Positions 1-9,791 of a stretch of DNA of 64,000 nucleotides are shown here, in pieces (the first letter of the stretch is position 1; every line of letters begins with the position of its first letter). Origin of the DNA: Enterovirga aerilata (GTDB lineage: Bacteria > Pseudomonadota > Alphaproteobacteria > Rhizobiales > Beijerinckiaceae); assembly GCF_013044135.1 (NCBI RefSeq), contig NZ_JABEPP010000001.1:124001-188000 (forward strand), given 5' to 3'. The notes under the pieces were generated by a model, which worked only from the letters and a program-made list of their open reading frames with translations, did no database searches and was not told where the DNA came from. The position numbers and the translations under genes are program-made.

Positions 1-339
1 CGCTTCGGCAGCTTGCTGGCCGAGGGTGACGCCGTGATTGGTGCGCCCATGATCGTCGAGACGAAGCTCGTTCTGTCGTCCATCCTCGACGCCCACGATA
101 TCGACGAGATGACGCGTCGGCTGGTCCGGGAGGGCAGCTTGAGGATCATCGACTTCACGGGCGACATGGCGGACGCGGCGGTCGAGGCCTTTCGCCGCTA
201 CGGCAAGGGTCAGGGCCATCCGGCCCAGCTCAACTTCGGCGACTGCTTGTCTTATGCTGTCGCCAAGACTCTCGACGTGCCGCTCTTGTACAAGGGCGAC
301 CACTTCGCCCACACGGACATCCGGTCCGCCCTCGCATGA
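1..339 (+). CDS. VapC-type PIN-domain ribonuclease, 5' end outside window
   Basis: This is the C-terminal part of a PIN-domain toxin. The frame is open from base 1, so the true start and the first catalytic aspartate lie upstream of the window. Visible family marks are an acidic residue in VETKL, the [10 protein letters not shown] segment with the second conserved aspartate, and KGDHF near the C-terminus. It closely resembles the VapC encoded at 28866-29255. VapC proteins are RNases that cut tRNA or rRNA and are held in check by a VapB antitoxin, which should lie just upstream. The stop codon overlaps the proB start (ATGA at 336-339), so the toxin is translationally coupled to proline biosynthesis. 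Function is inferred from family. Confidence 0.85.
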   Translation, partial: RFGSLLAEGDAVIGAPMIVETKLVLSSILDAHDIDEMTRRLVREGSLRIIDFTGDMADAAVEAFRRYGKGQGHPAQLNFGDCLSYAVAKTLDVPLLYKGDHFAHTDIRSALA

Positions 340-1487
340 TCCCGTCGCTCACCCAGTTCCGACGCATCGTCGTCAAGGTCGGATCGGCGCTGCTGGTCGA
401 CCGGACGCGCGGGCGGCTGAATCATGCCTGGCTCGCCGCCCTCGCCGAGGACCTCGCCGAGCTGCACGGGCGCGAGGCGGACGTGCTCGTGGTCTCCTCC
501 GGAGCGATCGCGCTCGGCCGCAGCGTGCTGGGGCTCGGGACGCGGGCGCTGAAGCTGGAGGAAAGCCAGGCGGCGGCGGCCGTCGGGCAGATCGCGCTCG
601 CCCGGACCTGGTCGGAGGTGCTGGCGCATCACGGCATCACGGCCGGCCAGATCCTTCTCACCCTGTCCGACACGGAGGAGCGGAGACGTTATCTCAACGC
701 GCGCGCGACTCTCTCGAAGCTCCTCGAGATGCGGGCGGTCCCGGTCGTCAACGAGAACGACACGGTCGCCACGACCGAGATCCGGTACGGCGACAACGAC
801 CGGCTCGGCGCGCGCGTCGCCACCATGATCGGGGCGGACCTGCTGATCCTTTTCTCGGATATCGACGGGCTCTATACGGCCCCGCCGAGCCTCGATCCCT
901 CGGCACAGCACATCCCGCTGGTGCGCCAGATCACGCCCGAGATCGAGGCGATGGCCGGGGAGGCTGCCTCGAACCTTTCCCGCGGCGGCATGCGCACCAA
1001 GATCGATGCGGGCAAGATCGCGACCGCGGGCGGCACGCACATGCTGATCGCGGATGGTCGCCCGAAGAACCCGCTGCGGCGGGTCTTGGAAGGGGCCCGG
1101 TGCACCTGGTTCCTGACGGGATCGTCGCCCGCGACGGCGCGGAAGACCTGGATCGCCGGTGCGCTCGAGACGAAGGGTGCGCTTGCGGTCGATGCCGGCG
1201 CGGCACGCGCGCTCCTCGGGGGCGCGAGCCTCCTGCCGATCGGGGTGACGGGGCTCGAAGGCGCCTTCGCCCGGGGCGATGCCGTCCTCGTGCGGGATCC
1301 GGACGGGCGGATCCTGGGGCGCGGGCTCGTCGCCTACGATGCCGAGGAGGCAGGTCGCATCCTCGGCCGCTCGAGCCGCGAGATCGAGGCGATCCTCGGC
1401 TATCCGGGACGGGCCGAGATGATCCACCGGGACGATCTTGCGCTCGCCGTCAATCTCCGCGACGCGGAGGCCGCTACCGCGGCATGA
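336..1487 (+). CDS. proB: Glutamate 5-kinase
   Basis: Cytoplasmic enzyme of the first step of proline synthesis: ATP-dependent phosphorylation of glutamate to gamma-glutamyl phosphate. The 383 aa match the full-length bacterial form, with an N-terminal amino-acid kinase domain and a C-terminal PUA domain (roughly residues 285-375). Visible kinase motifs are [10 protein letters not shown] at 12-21, SSGAIALG at 54-61, NEND at 139-142 and GGMRTKI at 217-223. The start is chosen at the ATG overlapping the stop of the upstream vapC. The partner gene proA follows at 2278 but is separated from proB by a gene on the opposite strand. PUA-containing ProB enzymes are usually feedback-inhibited by proline; that is family knowledge. 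Confidence 0.96.
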   Translation: MIPSLTQFRRIVVKVGSALLVDRTRGRLNHAWLAALAEDLAELHGREADVLVVSSGAIALGRSVLGLGTRALKLEESQAAAAVGQIALARTWSEVLAHHGITAGQILLTLSDTEERRRYLNARATLSKLLEMRAVPVVNENDTVATTEIRYGDNDRLGARVATMIGADLLILFSDIDGLYTAPPSLDPSAQHIPLVRQITPEIEAMAGEAASNLSRGGMRTKIDAGKIATAGGTHMLIADGRPKNPLRRVLEGARCTWFLTGSSPATARKTWIAGALETKGALAVDAGAARALLGGASLLPIGVTGLEGAFARGDAVLVRDPDGRILGRGLVAYDAEEAGRILGRSSREIEAILGYPGRAEMIHRDDLALAVNLRDAEAATAA

Positions 1488-2217
1488 GGCTCGCGAGGCG
1501 CTGGGCGTCGGCCGGCGCCGCCGCCTTCACGTCGTTGTCGAAGAACGAAAACACGTCGCGGCCTTCCTGCCGCCAGGCTTCCGCCTTCCGCGCCCATTCG
1601 GCCAGCGCGGCGTCGTCATAGCTGCCATGGTAGCGCCCGCTCGGGCCGTGACCGCGGATATAGACGAAGTCCGCCGTCGCGACCCACGGCGCCGGCGCGT
1701 GCGCGTGGTCGGAGATGCAGAGCGCCGAGCCGGTGTCCCGCAGGACGTCCAGGATCGCGTCCTCGTACCAGCTCGGATCGCGGAACTCGAACACGTAGCG
1801 CCCGCCTTTCGGCAGGGCGCCGATGAAGGAGGCGAGCCGCTCACGGTTCGCCTTGAAGCGCGGCGGGAGCTGGAACAGCACCGGCCCGCCCTTGCGGCCG
1901 AGACCGCTCATCCGGCCGAACACGTTCCCGATCGGCTCCTCGGGATCGGTGAGCCGGCGATAATGCGTGATCACTCGATGCGCCTTCCAGGCGAAGACGA
2001 AGCCGTCCGGCGTTGTGTCCCGCCACGAGGCGACCGCCGCTTCGCTCGGCAGGCGGTAGAAAGACAGGTTGATCTCGGTCGCGGAGAAGGTGCCCGCGTA
2101 GAATGCCAGCAGCTTCGGCTTCGGACAGCGCTCCGGATAGAAGGGGCCGAGCCAGGACTCGTAATGCCAGCCCGAGGTGCCGATGTAGCGCCTGCCCGTC
2201 ATCTCCGTCCCGAACAT
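1474..2217 (-). CDS. DUF72 (YecE-like) family protein
   Basis: A 247 aa member of the DUF72/YecE family, a TIM-barrel-like fold of unknown biochemical role. The family hallmarks are visible: an N-terminal [12 protein letters not shown] segment, the [10 protein letters not shown] block, FQLPPRF, the FEFRDPSW block and a C-terminal [14 protein letters not shown] segment. It is encoded antisense between proB and proA and its 3' end overlaps the proB 3' end by 14 bases. This position splits a gene pair that is normally contiguous. No signal peptide or membrane segment is visible. Function unknown. Confidence 0.92.
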   Translation of the reverse strand: MFGTEMTGRRYIGTSGWHYESWLGPFYPERCPKPKLLAFYAGTFSATEINLSFYRLPSEAAVASWRDTTPDGFVFAWKAHRVITHYRRLTDPEEPIGNVFGRMSGLGRKGGPVLFQLPPRFKANRERLASFIGALPKGGRYVFEFRDPSWYEDAILDVLRDTGSALCISDHAHAPAPWVATADFVYIRGHGPSGRYHGSYDDAALAEWARKAEAWRQEGRDVFSFFDNDVKAAAPADAQRLASLMPR

Positions 2218-2277
2218 GGCGCGTCCCGCCCCGGGAGGGTAAGATGACCGGCCCCGCCACTAGGTTCCCGACAGATC

Positions 2278-3591
2278 ATGAGCGCCGCCATCACCGCCGA
2301 CAGGACCCATGGACAGTCCCGTGCGGCCGAGCCGCCGCTTGCGGAGCTGATGGCCGATATCGGCCGGCGTGCCCGGGCCGCCGCGCACGCTTTGGCGCTC
2401 GCCTCGACGGAGCGGAAGCGCCGCGCGCTGTCCGCCGTCGCCGAAGGAATCCGGGCGGCGGAGCGGACCGTTCTCGCCCAGAATGCGCTCGACCTCGCCG
2501 ATGCGCGGTCCGCCGGTCGGCCCGCTTCCTTCGTCGACCGCCTGACGCTCGACCCCGGGCGCGTGGAGGCGATCGCTAAGGCGGTCGAGGAGATCGCCGC
2601 GCTTCCCGATCCGGTCGGGCGTGTGCTCGCGACCTTCGAGCGGCCGAACGGCCTGAGGATCGAGCGCGTCTCGACGCCGCTCGGGGTGATCGGGGTGATC
2701 TTCGAAAGCCGGCCGAACGTCACGGCCGATGCCGGCGCGCTCTGCCTGATGGCCGGGAACGCCGCCATCCTGCGCGCCGGCTCGGAGAGCTTTCGCACAT
2801 CCTCGGCCATCGCGGCCGCGATGGCCGAGGGGATCGCCCAGGCCGGGCTGCCCGCGGACGCGATCCAGCTCGTGCCCGTGCGGGACCGCGAGGCGGTCGG
2901 CCTGATGCTCACCGGGCTTGGCGGCGCCATCGACGTCGTCGTGCCGCGTGGCGGCCGCAGCCTCGTCGAGCGTGTCCAGGCGGATGCGCGCGTGCCGGTC
3001 TTCGCGCATCTGGAGGGCGTGAACCACGTCTATGTCCAGGCCTCCGCCGATCTCGACATGGCGCGGTCTGTCGTCCTGAATTCGAAGCTCCGCCGCACCG
3101 GGGTGTGCGGCGCGGCGGAGACGCTGCTTCTGGATCGCGCCGCCGCCGGCACGCATCTCGCGCCCCTCCTCAAGGCGCTGCTCGATGCCGGCTGCGAGGT
3201 GCGTGGGGACGAGGCGGCACGCGCGGCCGACCCGCGGGTCCGCCCCGCCGCGGAGGCGGACTGGGCGACCGAATACCTCGACGCCGTCATCGCCTGTCGC
3301 CTCGTGGACGGGCTCGATGCCGCCCTCGACCACATAGCCCGTTACGGTTCGCACCATACCGACGCGATCCTGACGGCCGATGCCGCGGCGGCCGAGCGCT
3401 TCCTGGCCGAGGTCGATTCCGCCATCGTGCTGCACAACGCCTCGACACAGTTCGCCGACGGGGGCGAGTTCGGGTTCGGGGCCGAGATCGGCATCGCGAC
3501 CGGCCGCATGCATGCGCGCGGCCCCGTCGGGGTAGAGCAGCTGACCTCGTTCAAGTACCGCGTCCGTGGCTCAGGGCAGACGCGGCCCTGA
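2278..3591 (+). CDS. proA: Gamma-glutamyl phosphate reductase
   Basis: NADPH-dependent reduction of gamma-glutamyl phosphate to glutamate-5-semialdehyde, the second step of proline synthesis, acting on the ProB product. The 437 aa are full length for the aldehyde-dehydrogenase-like family. The catalytic cysteine is Cys277 in [10 protein letters not shown], and the [10 protein letters not shown] and [11 protein letters not shown] segments are typical of ProA. The gene begins 60 bases after the divergent DUF72 start, and its stop overlaps the nadD start (TGATG), which suggests co-translation with nadD. Confidence 0.96.
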   Translation: MSAAITADRTHGQSRAAEPPLAELMADIGRRARAAAHALALASTERKRRALSAVAEGIRAAERTVLAQNALDLADARSAGRPASFVDRLTLDPGRVEAIAKAVEEIAALPDPVGRVLATFERPNGLRIERVSTPLGVIGVIFESRPNVTADAGALCLMAGNAAILRAGSESFRTSSAIAAAMAEGIAQAGLPADAIQLVPVRDREAVGLMLTGLGGAIDVVVPRGGRSLVERVQADARVPVFAHLEGVNHVYVQASADLDMARSVVLNSKLRRTGVCGAAETLLLDRAAAGTHLAPLLKALLDAGCEVRGDEAARAADPRVRPAAEADWATEYLDAVIACRLVDGLDAALDHIARYGSHHTDAILTADAAAAERFLAEVDSAIVLHNASTQFADGGEFGFGAEIGIATGRMHARGPVGVEQLTSFKYRVRGSGQTRP

Positions 3592-4217
3592 TGGAGCCAG
3601 CTGAGCGGGGAGGGCTCATCCGCCTTCCCCCGACGGCTGCGGGGCTGCGGATCGGCCTTTACGGCGGCAGCTTCGACCCGCCTCATGCCGGCCACCGGCA
3701 TGTCGCCATGGCGGCGCTGCGCCGGCTCGGGCTCGATCGGGTCTGGTGGATCGTCGGACCGGGCAATCCCCTGAAGGACACCACCCGTCTGCCTACGGTG
3801 GCAGAGCGGCTGGCCGCGACGCGCTCGCTCGCGGGCCACCCGCGGATGGTCGTGACCGGGTTCGAGGCGGAACTCGGCGCGCGCTACACGGTGGACACGC
3901 TGCGGTTCCTGACCCGGCGCTGCCCCCGTGTCCGCTTCGTCTACATTCTGGGAGCGGACAGCTTCGCCAATCTTCACCGCTGGCGTGCCTGGCGGGAGAT
4001 AACGTCGCTGGTGCCGCTCGCGGTCGTGGATCGCCCCGGCTGGACCCTGCGCGCTCTCCGGAGCCCGGCCGCACGGACGCTGCCCTTGTTCCGGGTCCCC
4101 CCACAGACCCTCGCCGGAAGCGGCCCGCCCGCCTGGACCTTCCTGACCGGGCCCAGATCGAACCTCTCGTCAACAGCTCTTAGGGATAAGCTCCTGAAAA
4201 CGCTTGACCGGCGTTGA
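3591..4217 (+). CDS. nadD: Nicotinate-nucleotide adenylyltransferase
   Basis: Forms deamido-NAD from nicotinate mononucleotide and ATP in NAD synthesis. The 208 aa protein carries the nucleotidyltransferase signature GLYGGSFDPPHAGH (residues 22-35, with the HxGH motif at 32-35), the ILGADSFANLHRWRAW block and a C-terminal SSTALRDKL segment. The start is set at the ATG that overlaps the proA stop. A longer open frame extends upstream but has no family homology there. It sits in the conserved order proA-nadD-rsfS-rlmH. Confidence 0.95.
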   Translation: MEPAERGGLIRLPPTAAGLRIGLYGGSFDPPHAGHRHVAMAALRRLGLDRVWWIVGPGNPLKDTTRLPTVAERLAATRSLAGHPRMVVTGFEAELGARYTVDTLRFLTRRCPRVRFVYILGADSFANLHRWRAWREITSLVPLAVVDRPGWTLRALRSPAARTLPLFRVPPQTLAGSGPPAWTFLTGPRSNLSSTALRDKLLKTLDRR

Positions 4218-4226
4218 AAACGGCTC

Positions 4227-4718
4227 GTGTCGCATTATCTTCTTGAGACACGGGCAAGGCTCGCAAGCCAAGAGCTTGGCCGTGGCGAAGAGGGGAACCT
4301 GGCACTGGATCACGTTTCTATCCGCGAGGCGGATATTCCTCCGCTTCACCTCGTCGCCGCAGCGCAGCCTGCGGCGCGCGAGAGCATCGCCTGCGTGGCG
4401 CGCGCTTGTCTCGAGGACATGAAGGCCGAGGAGACGGTCGAGATCGACCTCGTCGGCAAGACCTCGATCGCCGACACGATGATCATCACCACGGGCCGCT
4501 CCAACCGGCATGTCGGCTCGATCGCCGAGCGCCTGATCCAGGCCTTCAAGGATCAAGGCTACGGGCGCGTGCGGGTCGAAGGCGTTCCGGCCTGCGATTG
4601 GGTGCTGATCGACGCCGGCGACCTCATCATCCACATCTTCCGGCCCGAGGTGCGCGGCTTCTACAATCTCGAGAAGATGTGGGGCGCGGACCGTCCGACC
4701 GAGCGCGCCGCCGGCTGA
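4227..4718 (+). CDS. rsfS: Ribosome silencing factor RsfS
   Basis: Binds ribosomal protein L14 (uL14) and blocks joining of 30S and 50S subunits in slow growth. The RsfS/DUF143 domain runs from about residue 45 to 155, with DDMKAE-like CLEDMKAEETVEIDL, GKTSIADTMIITTG, GRSNRHVG, CDWVLIDAGD and FRPEVRGFYNLEKMW. The GTG start at 4227 gives 163 aa, longer at the N-terminus than most homologues. No Shine-Dalgarno sequence is visible there, and no good downstream start precedes the domain, so the start is uncertain. The gene follows nadD by 9 bases. Confidence 0.88.
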   Translation: MSHYLLETRARLASQELGRGEEGNLALDHVSIREADIPPLHLVAAAQPAARESIACVARACLEDMKAEETVEIDLVGKTSIADTMIITTGRSNRHVGSIAERLIQAFKDQGYGRVRVEGVPACDWVLIDAGDLIIHIFRPEVRGFYNLEKMWGADRPTERAAG

Positions 4719-4736
4719 CCATTGCTGGCGTAGCCT

Positions 4737-5228
4737 GTGAGGTGGCAGCTCCTCGCGGTCGGCCGGCTGAAGGCCGGGCCTGAGCGCGAGCTGGTGGAAC
4801 GCTACCGGGTCCGGGCCGATGCCCTGGGCCGGAGTTCCGGCTTCGGGGCTCTGGACATCGTCGAGCTGCCCGAAGCACGCGCCCGAACGGCTGCCGAACG
4901 TATCGCGGCCGAAGCGGCAGCCGTCCTGGCGCGCACGGCCGGCACGAAGCTCGTTGCCTTCGACGAACGGGGGCAATCCATCTCCAGCGACGAATTCGCC
5001 GGGCGTCTGCGGGACTGGCGCGACGGCGGCGCCCCTATGTCCTTCGTCATCGGCGGCTCCGACGGACTGGACGATTCGGTACGCCGCCGGGCGGATTTCC
5101 TCGTCTCCTTCGGCCGCCTGACGCTTCCGCACCAGATCGTGCGCATCCTTGCAGCCGAGCAGATCTACCGCGCTTTGACCATCCTGGCCGGCCATCCCTA
5201 CCATCGGGGCGAACCCGGCGGAGAATGA
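4737..5228 (+). CDS. rlmH: 23S rRNA pseudouridine-1915 N3-methyltransferase RlmH
   Basis: SPOUT-class methyltransferase acting on pseudouridine 1915 of 23S rRNA in assembled 70S ribosomes. The 163 aa match the family length. Diagnostic segments are the LLAVGRLKAGPE start, FVIGGSDGL, the LTLPHQIVRILAAEQIYRA block and HPYHRGE at the C-terminus. The start codon is GTG. It lies directly after rsfS, as in many bacteria, and its stop overlaps the start of the envC-like gene. Confidence 0.95.
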   Translation: MRWQLLAVGRLKAGPERELVERYRVRADALGRSSGFGALDIVELPEARARTAAERIAAEAAAVLARTAGTKLVAFDERGQSISSDEFAGRLRDWRDGGAPMSFVIGGSDGLDDSVRRRADFLVSFGRLTLPHQIVRILAAEQIYRALTILAGHPYHRGEPGGE

Positions 5229-6571
5229 TGCGACCTGCCATGGTCAAGGCCGCCATCCCGGGCATGGCGCTTCTCGTCGCGCTCGCCGGATCCTGCCAGC
5301 AGGGCGTGGCGCAGGACCGCTCGTCCGAGATCGAAGCGAGAGCGGCCGCGAAGGAGGCCGAGCGCCTGCGTCGCGAGGAGGCGCTGCGGGAGCTGGACCG
5401 GCGCGCCGCCGAGAGCCGCGAGGCCGGCCGAAAACTCGCATCGGAGATCGAGGCGCTCCGCACGGACAACGCCCGCCTGAGCTCGGCCCTGGTCGCCACG
5501 GCTGCGCGAATCAGGGACACGGAGGCGAGCATGCGGGCGCTCGAGGCCGAGCTCGCGACGATCGAGGGGAGCGAGACGGCTCTCAGGGACTCGCTGGAAA
5601 GCCGGCGAGCCGTCATCGCGGATGTTCTCGCCGCGCTCCAGCGCCTCGGACGCGGTGCGGCGCCCGCCATGCTCGTCCGGCCCGAGGATATCCTCGCCGC
5701 GATCCGCAGCGCGATCCTGCTCGGGGCGGTCGTGCCGGGGCTCAGGGACGAGGCCCAATCGCTCGCGACCGATCTCGGCGAGCTGGTGCGCCTGCGCGAC
5801 TTGAGGCAGGCGAATCGGGCGGCGCTCGAGCGGGAGCTCGATCTGCTGAGGCAGGATGACGAGCGGCTCCAGGTTCTTGTCCGGCTCCGATCCGACCGGC
5901 TCAAAGCCGCCGAGGCTTCTCTCGGCGAGGAGCGTGCCCGAAGCGCCGCGCTAGGAGCTGAGGCCCGGAGCCTGAAGGAGCTCGTCGACAGGCTCGACGG
6001 CGAGCTCGGGGCGGCGCGCCGGGAGGCGGAGGCGGAACGTCGGCGCGCCGAGGCGGAGGCGCGCCAGGTCCGCGAACGCTTCGCGGCTGCCTCGAGCCGC
6101 GATCCGGCCAGGCTCGCGCCCAAGATCCCCTTCGCTGAAGCGCGCGGCACGCTGGCGCGGCCGGTGATCGGGCCGGTGGCCCGGGAGTTCGGCGCCCCGG
6201 ACGGCCAGGGCGGCACGATGCGCGGAATCGTGATCGCCACCCGTCCCAAGGCGCTCGTGACGTCCCCTGCGGACGGCTGGGTCTCCTATGCAGGACCGTT
6301 TCGGTCCTTTGGCCGACTCTTGATCATCAATGCCGGCGACGGATACTATCTCCTTCTCGCCGGGATGGACCGGATCAGCGTTGAGACGGGACAATTCGTG
6401 TTGGCCGGAGAGCCGGTCGGACAGATGGGCGAGGGCGCCTCGTCATCTGCGGCCTTGAGCGTCGTTGAGGGGAATGGTCCCGCCCTCTATGTTGAGTTCC
6501 GGAAGGATGGTGGGCCCGTCGACCCCCGTCCTTGGTGGGCGAAATCGCAGAGCGAAAGGGTTCGCGGCTGA
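5225..6571 (+). CDS. EnvC-like murein hydrolase activator, degenerate M23 domain
   Basis: A 448 aa secreted coiled-coil protein with a C-terminal LytM/M23 domain, expected to activate amidases at the division site. Residues 1-30 form a signal peptide (hydrophobic PGMALLVALAGS ending near VAQ). Residues 35-300 are heptad-rich coiled coil full of Arg, Glu and Ala, and the LytM-like fold spans about 315-440. The zinc-ligand positions of active M23 peptidases are not present: the usual HxxxD region reads GGTMRGIVIAT and no HxH follows. This fits a non-catalytic activator like EnvC. The start overlaps rlmH (ATGATG), and a second ATG one codon later is equally possible. Confidence 0.88.
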   Translation: MMRPAMVKAAIPGMALLVALAGSCQQGVAQDRSSEIEARAAAKEAERLRREEALRELDRRAAESREAGRKLASEIEALRTDNARLSSALVATAARIRDTEASMRALEAELATIEGSETALRDSLESRRAVIADVLAALQRLGRGAAPAMLVRPEDILAAIRSAILLGAVVPGLRDEAQSLATDLGELVRLRDLRQANRAALERELDLLRQDDERLQVLVRLRSDRLKAAEASLGEERARSAALGAEARSLKELVDRLDGELGAARREAEAERRRAEAEARQVRERFAAASSRDPARLAPKIPFAEARGTLARPVIGPVAREFGAPDGQGGTMRGIVIATRPKALVTSPADGWVSYAGPFRSFGRLLIINAGDGYYLLLAGMDRISVETGQFVLAGEPVGQMGEGASSSAALSVVEGNGPALYVEFRKDGGPVDPRPWWAKSQSERVRG

Positions 6572-7914
6572 TGCGCAGATTGTCTCTCGTTCTGGTCGGT
6601 GCGCTCATCGGAGCCGGCGCCGCGACCCTCACCACCCAGACGCGCCTCCTCTCCAGCACGAGTGCGATCGCGGCCTCGGCGGAGACCTACCGGCAGCTGT
6701 CGCTGTTCGGCGACGTCTTCGAGAAGGTCAGGACGGACTACGTCGAGAAGCCCGAGGAGGCCAAGCTCATCGAGGCCGCCATCAACGGCATGCTGGCCTC
6801 GCTCGATCCACACTCATCCTACATGGACCCGAAGAGCTTCCGGGACATGCAGGTCCAGACGAGCGGCCAGTTCGGCGGGCTCGGCATCGAGGTCACGATG
6901 GAGGAGGGCCTGGTCAAGGTCGTCACGCCGATCGACGACACGCCGGCCGCCCGGGCCGGCATCATGGCGAACGACGTCATCGTCCAGATCGAGGAAGACC
7001 AGGTCCAGGGCCTAACGCTGAATCAGGCGGTCGACAAGATGCGCGGCCCCGTGAACACGCCCGTGCGTCTGAAGCTGCAGCGGCCCGGTCAGAAGGACCC
7101 GATTACGGTCACGCTGACGCGGGACATCATCCGCATCCGTCCCGTCCGGTCCCGGGTCGAGGGCGAGATCGGCTACCTGCGCGTCACGCAGTTCAACGAG
7201 CAGACCTACGAGGGCCTGCGCGCGGCCATCGAGAAGCTCACGGGCGAGATCGGGCAGGATAAGCTCAAGGGCTTCGTGCTCGACCTGCGCAACAATCCAG
7301 GCGGGTTGCTGGACCAGGCGATCCTCGTGTCGGACGCATTCCTGGACCGGGGCGAGATCGTGTCCACGCGCGGCCGCAACTCGGACGAGAACCAGCGCTT
7401 CAACGCGAAGAGCGGCGACCTCACGAAGGGCAAGCCGATCGTGGTGCTGATCAACGGCGGGTCGGCCTCCGCCTCCGAGATCGTCGCCGGCGCGCTGCAG
7501 GACCACAAGCGGGCGCTGCTGATGGGCACGCGCTCCTTCGGGAAGGGCTCGGTCCAGACCGTGATTCCGCTCGGCGGGAACGGCGCCGTCCGCCTCACCA
7601 CGGCGCGGTACTACACCCCGTCCGGCCGCTCCATTCAGGCCAAGGGAATCGAGCCGGACCAGGAGGTCCTGCAGGACATCCCGGAGGAGCTGAAGGGTAA
7701 GGACGAGACGAAGGGCGAGGCGGGGCTCCGCGGCCACCTCAAGAACACCGAGGAGAAGGGCGGCTCCTCCGCCTATGTCCCGCCGGATCCGGCGAAGGAC
7801 AAGCAGCTCATCGCCGCGTTCGACCACCTTCGCGGCGTGCGCAAGGGCGCCGAGAATACGGCGACGCCGCCGGGCGGCGGCGAGAAGTCGGCCTCGAGCA
7901 GCGTTCCGAACTGA
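6571..7914 (+). CDS. ctpA: S41 family carboxy-terminal processing peptidase
   Basis: Periplasmic tail-specific protease with a signal anchor, a PDZ domain and an S41 catalytic domain. From the ATG at 6571 the protein is 447 aa. The N-terminal RRLSLVLVGALIGAGAA is the membrane/signal segment. The DPHSSYM motif precedes a PDZ domain (FGGLGIEVTM to DVIVQIE), and the catalytic serine lies in INGGSASASE with the general-base lysine in RSFGKGSVQT. ATG 6571 overlaps the envC stop (TGATG). An upstream GTG at 6532 would extend 13 residues into envC and is less likely. EnvC-CtpA adjacency points to a joint role in cell-wall hydrolase control. Confidence 0.94.
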   Translation: MRRLSLVLVGALIGAGAATLTTQTRLLSSTSAIAASAETYRQLSLFGDVFEKVRTDYVEKPEEAKLIEAAINGMLASLDPHSSYMDPKSFRDMQVQTSGQFGGLGIEVTMEEGLVKVVTPIDDTPAARAGIMANDVIVQIEEDQVQGLTLNQAVDKMRGPVNTPVRLKLQRPGQKDPITVTLTRDIIRIRPVRSRVEGEIGYLRVTQFNEQTYEGLRAAIEKLTGEIGQDKLKGFVLDLRNNPGGLLDQAILVSDAFLDRGEIVSTRGRNSDENQRFNAKSGDLTKGKPIVVLINGGSASASEIVAGALQDHKRALLMGTRSFGKGSVQTVIPLGGNGAVRLTTARYYTPSGRSIQAKGIEPDQEVLQDIPEELKGKDETKGEAGLRGHLKNTEEKGGSSAYVPPDPAKDKQLIAAFDHLRGVRKGAENTATPPGGGEKSASSSVPN

Positions 7915-7920
7915 AGCGGC

Positions 7921-7938
7921 GCGCGGGTGGGCCCGCGC
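7921..7938 (+). terminator. GC hairpin after ctpA
   Basis: A perfect 7-bp stem GCGCGGG/CCCGCGC with a TGGG loop begins 7 bases after the ctpA stop. There is no T-tract, so it may be only a weak or Rho-assisted terminator or an mRNA-stabilising stem. A second palindrome, GGGGCTT-G-AAGCCCC, lies at 7957-7971. Confidence 0.4.
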
Positions 7939-8060
7939 TCGTCTCATCGGCCCGTCGGGGCTTGAAGCCCCCGCGCGGCCTGACATCATGGGCGCGACCG
8001 ATTCGTCCGAGCCGCCGCCGGCTGGCGCGATTCTCCACCCGCCGCTCAGGTCCATCGCGT

Positions 8061-9251
8061 TTGGGCACGACCTCCGACGAGCTGACGCGTCCGCTGGGAA
8101 GGCCCCGCGCCGAGCCGAAGACGGGCTCGGGCCTGGCAGCCATCCGCATTGCCGGGGCGGTCTGCGCCGGGCTCCTCGTCGCGGCTGGCGGTTATGTCTA
8201 CGTTGCGGGCGATCCGCAGGGCGGCATTCCCCGGATCGCCGTGGAGATCGGGGCCAAAGCGCCGGCCCGGCAAAGCTCGACCTCGACCTTGCCCGACGTA
8301 CCCGTGGGATCGGGGCCGCAGACGGCCGAGAGCGTCGAGGGCGCATCTGGGGTCTCGGTCGTCCGGCCTGACGGTACTGCTGCCCCGCAATCCATCATCG
8401 TCCGGATTCCGGACGAGGCGATCCTCGCCCTCAACCCCGCTCCCGACAGGCGGCTGGTGGAAGCGACCCGGTTCGGCACCCTGCCACGAATCGGCCCGGA
8501 CGGGTCCCGTCCCCTCGACGTGTATGCCCGGGCCGCGACCGGCCTTCCCGGCGGCGCCCGTCCTGTCGCACGGGTCGCGATCGTGGTCGGCGGGCTTGGG
8601 ATCAGCCAGAGCGGCACGCTGGACGCCATCGCCAAGCTTCCCCCGGCCGTGACGCTCGCCTTTGCGCCCTACGGCCAGGATCTCGACCGGCTGGCCGCCC
8701 GCGCCCGGGAGGACGGGCACGAGATCATCCTCCAGGTGCCGATGGAGCCCTTCGACTATCCGGACAGCGATCCCGGACCCCACACGCTCCTCGCCGCTGC
8801 GCGACCGGCGGAGAATATCGAGCATCTCCACTGGGCGATGGGCCGCCTCTCCGGCTATGTCGGGCTGATGAACTACATGGGCGGCAAGCTGACGGCGGAT
8901 GCGCGGGCCATCGCGCCGATCCTCCGGGAGATCGGAGCGCGCGGGCTCGGCTTCCTCGACGACGGCTCCTCGCCGCGCTCGGTCGCGACCTTGGTGAAGG
9001 GAGACACGCCCATGGCCCGGGCCGACGTGGTGGTCGACGCGAGCGGCAGGCCGGACGGGATCGACCGCGCGCTCGAACGTCTCGAGACCGCGGCGAGCGG
9101 CGGCGGCATCGCGATCGGCACGGCGACTGCGCTGCCCCTCTCCGTCGAGCGCATCGCCCGCTGGGCCAAGGGGCTCGAGGCCCGCGGCATCCTTCTCGTC
9201 CCGGCAAGCGCCGCCTTGCGGTCCGCCGTTCGCGAGAGCGCCACGCGGTGA
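8061..9251 (+). CDS. Divergent polysaccharide deacetylase family protein
   Basis: Member of the Polysacc_deac_2 (DUF610) family, often found next to envC and ctpA in alphaproteobacteria. A transmembrane anchor ([21 protein letters not shown]) is followed by a low-complexity linker and a deacetylase-like barrel with [41 protein letters not shown] and VVVDAS. The frame is open from TTG 7962, but I prefer TTG 8061. It gives 396 aa and a beginning ([12 protein letters not shown]) like homologues, whereas 7962 lies inside a palindrome. It is probably an envelope glycan-modifying enzyme; the substrate is unknown. Its stop overlaps the rppH start. Confidence 0.85.
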   Translation: MGTTSDELTRPLGRPRAEPKTGSGLAAIRIAGAVCAGLLVAAGGYVYVAGDPQGGIPRIAVEIGAKAPARQSSTSTLPDVPVGSGPQTAESVEGASGVSVVRPDGTAAPQSIIVRIPDEAILALNPAPDRRLVEATRFGTLPRIGPDGSRPLDVYARAATGLPGGARPVARVAIVVGGLGISQSGTLDAIAKLPPAVTLAFAPYGQDLDRLAARAREDGHEIILQVPMEPFDYPDSDPGPHTLLAAARPAENIEHLHWAMGRLSGYVGLMNYMGGKLTADARAIAPILREIGARGLGFLDDGSSPRSVATLVKGDTPMARADVVVDASGRPDGIDRALERLETAASGGGIAIGTATALPLSVERIARWAKGLEARGILLVPASAALRSAVRESATR

Positions 9252-9790
9252 GGCGGCGGTCGCGCCAGGTCCCGACCCCGGCCGACCTGCCGTACCGGCC
9301 CTGCGTGGGCGTCATGCTCCTCAACCGCGAGGGACTCGTCTTCGTCGGGCGGCGCCGGCGCTCCGCCGGCCCGGAACATGTCGACGACAGCCATGCCTGG
9401 CAGATGCCGCAGGGCGGCATCGATCCGGGCGAGGAACCGCTTCAGGCGGCCCTGCGCGAGCTCTACGAGGAAACGAGCGTGCGCTCGGCCGAGCTCATCG
9501 CGGAGGCGCCGGACTGGTACGGCTACGACCTCCCGCCGGAGATCAGCGGCCGGGCCTGGCGCGGGCGGTACCGCGGCCAGATGCAGAAATGGTTCGCATT
9601 CCGGTTCACGGGAGAGGATCGCGAGATCGATATCGACCATCCCGGAGGCGGCAGGCACAAGGCGGAGTTCGACGCCTGGCGCTGGGAGAGGATCGAGAAC
9701 CTCCCCGGACTGATCATCCCGTTCAAGCGGCCGGTCTACGAGAGCGTGGTCGAGGCCTTCCGGGAATATGCTCGGCCGGACCCGTCCTGA
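9248..9790 (+). CDS. rppH: RNA pyrophosphohydrolase (Nudix)
   Basis: Removes pyrophosphate from mRNA 5' ends, which opens transcripts to RNase E decay. In some rhizobia it is annotated as a dinucleoside polyphosphate hydrolase. The 180 aa protein begins with a GTG that overlaps the deacetylase stop (GTGA). The Nudix box is readable: [16 protein letters not shown] followed by LYEETSV, where the usual final glycine is serine. Other family blocks are [27 protein letters not shown], and a C-terminal VYESVVEAF. The order deacetylase-rppH is typical of the order. Confidence 0.94.
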   Translation: MRRRSRQVPTPADLPYRPCVGVMLLNREGLVFVGRRRRSAGPEHVDDSHAWQMPQGGIDPGEEPLQAALRELYEETSVRSAELIAEAPDWYGYDLPPEISGRAWRGRYRGQMQKWFAFRFTGEDREIDIDHPGGGRHKAEFDAWRWERIENLPGLIIPFKRPVYESVVEAFREYARPDPS

Positions 9791-9791
9791 G

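Noticed and set aside
7962-8060. TTG 7962 as start of the divergent polysaccharide deacetylase
   Set aside because: It lies inside the palindrome GGGGCTT-G-AAGCCCC, and the first 33 residues look unlike family members, whereas TTG 8061 gives a typical N-terminus.
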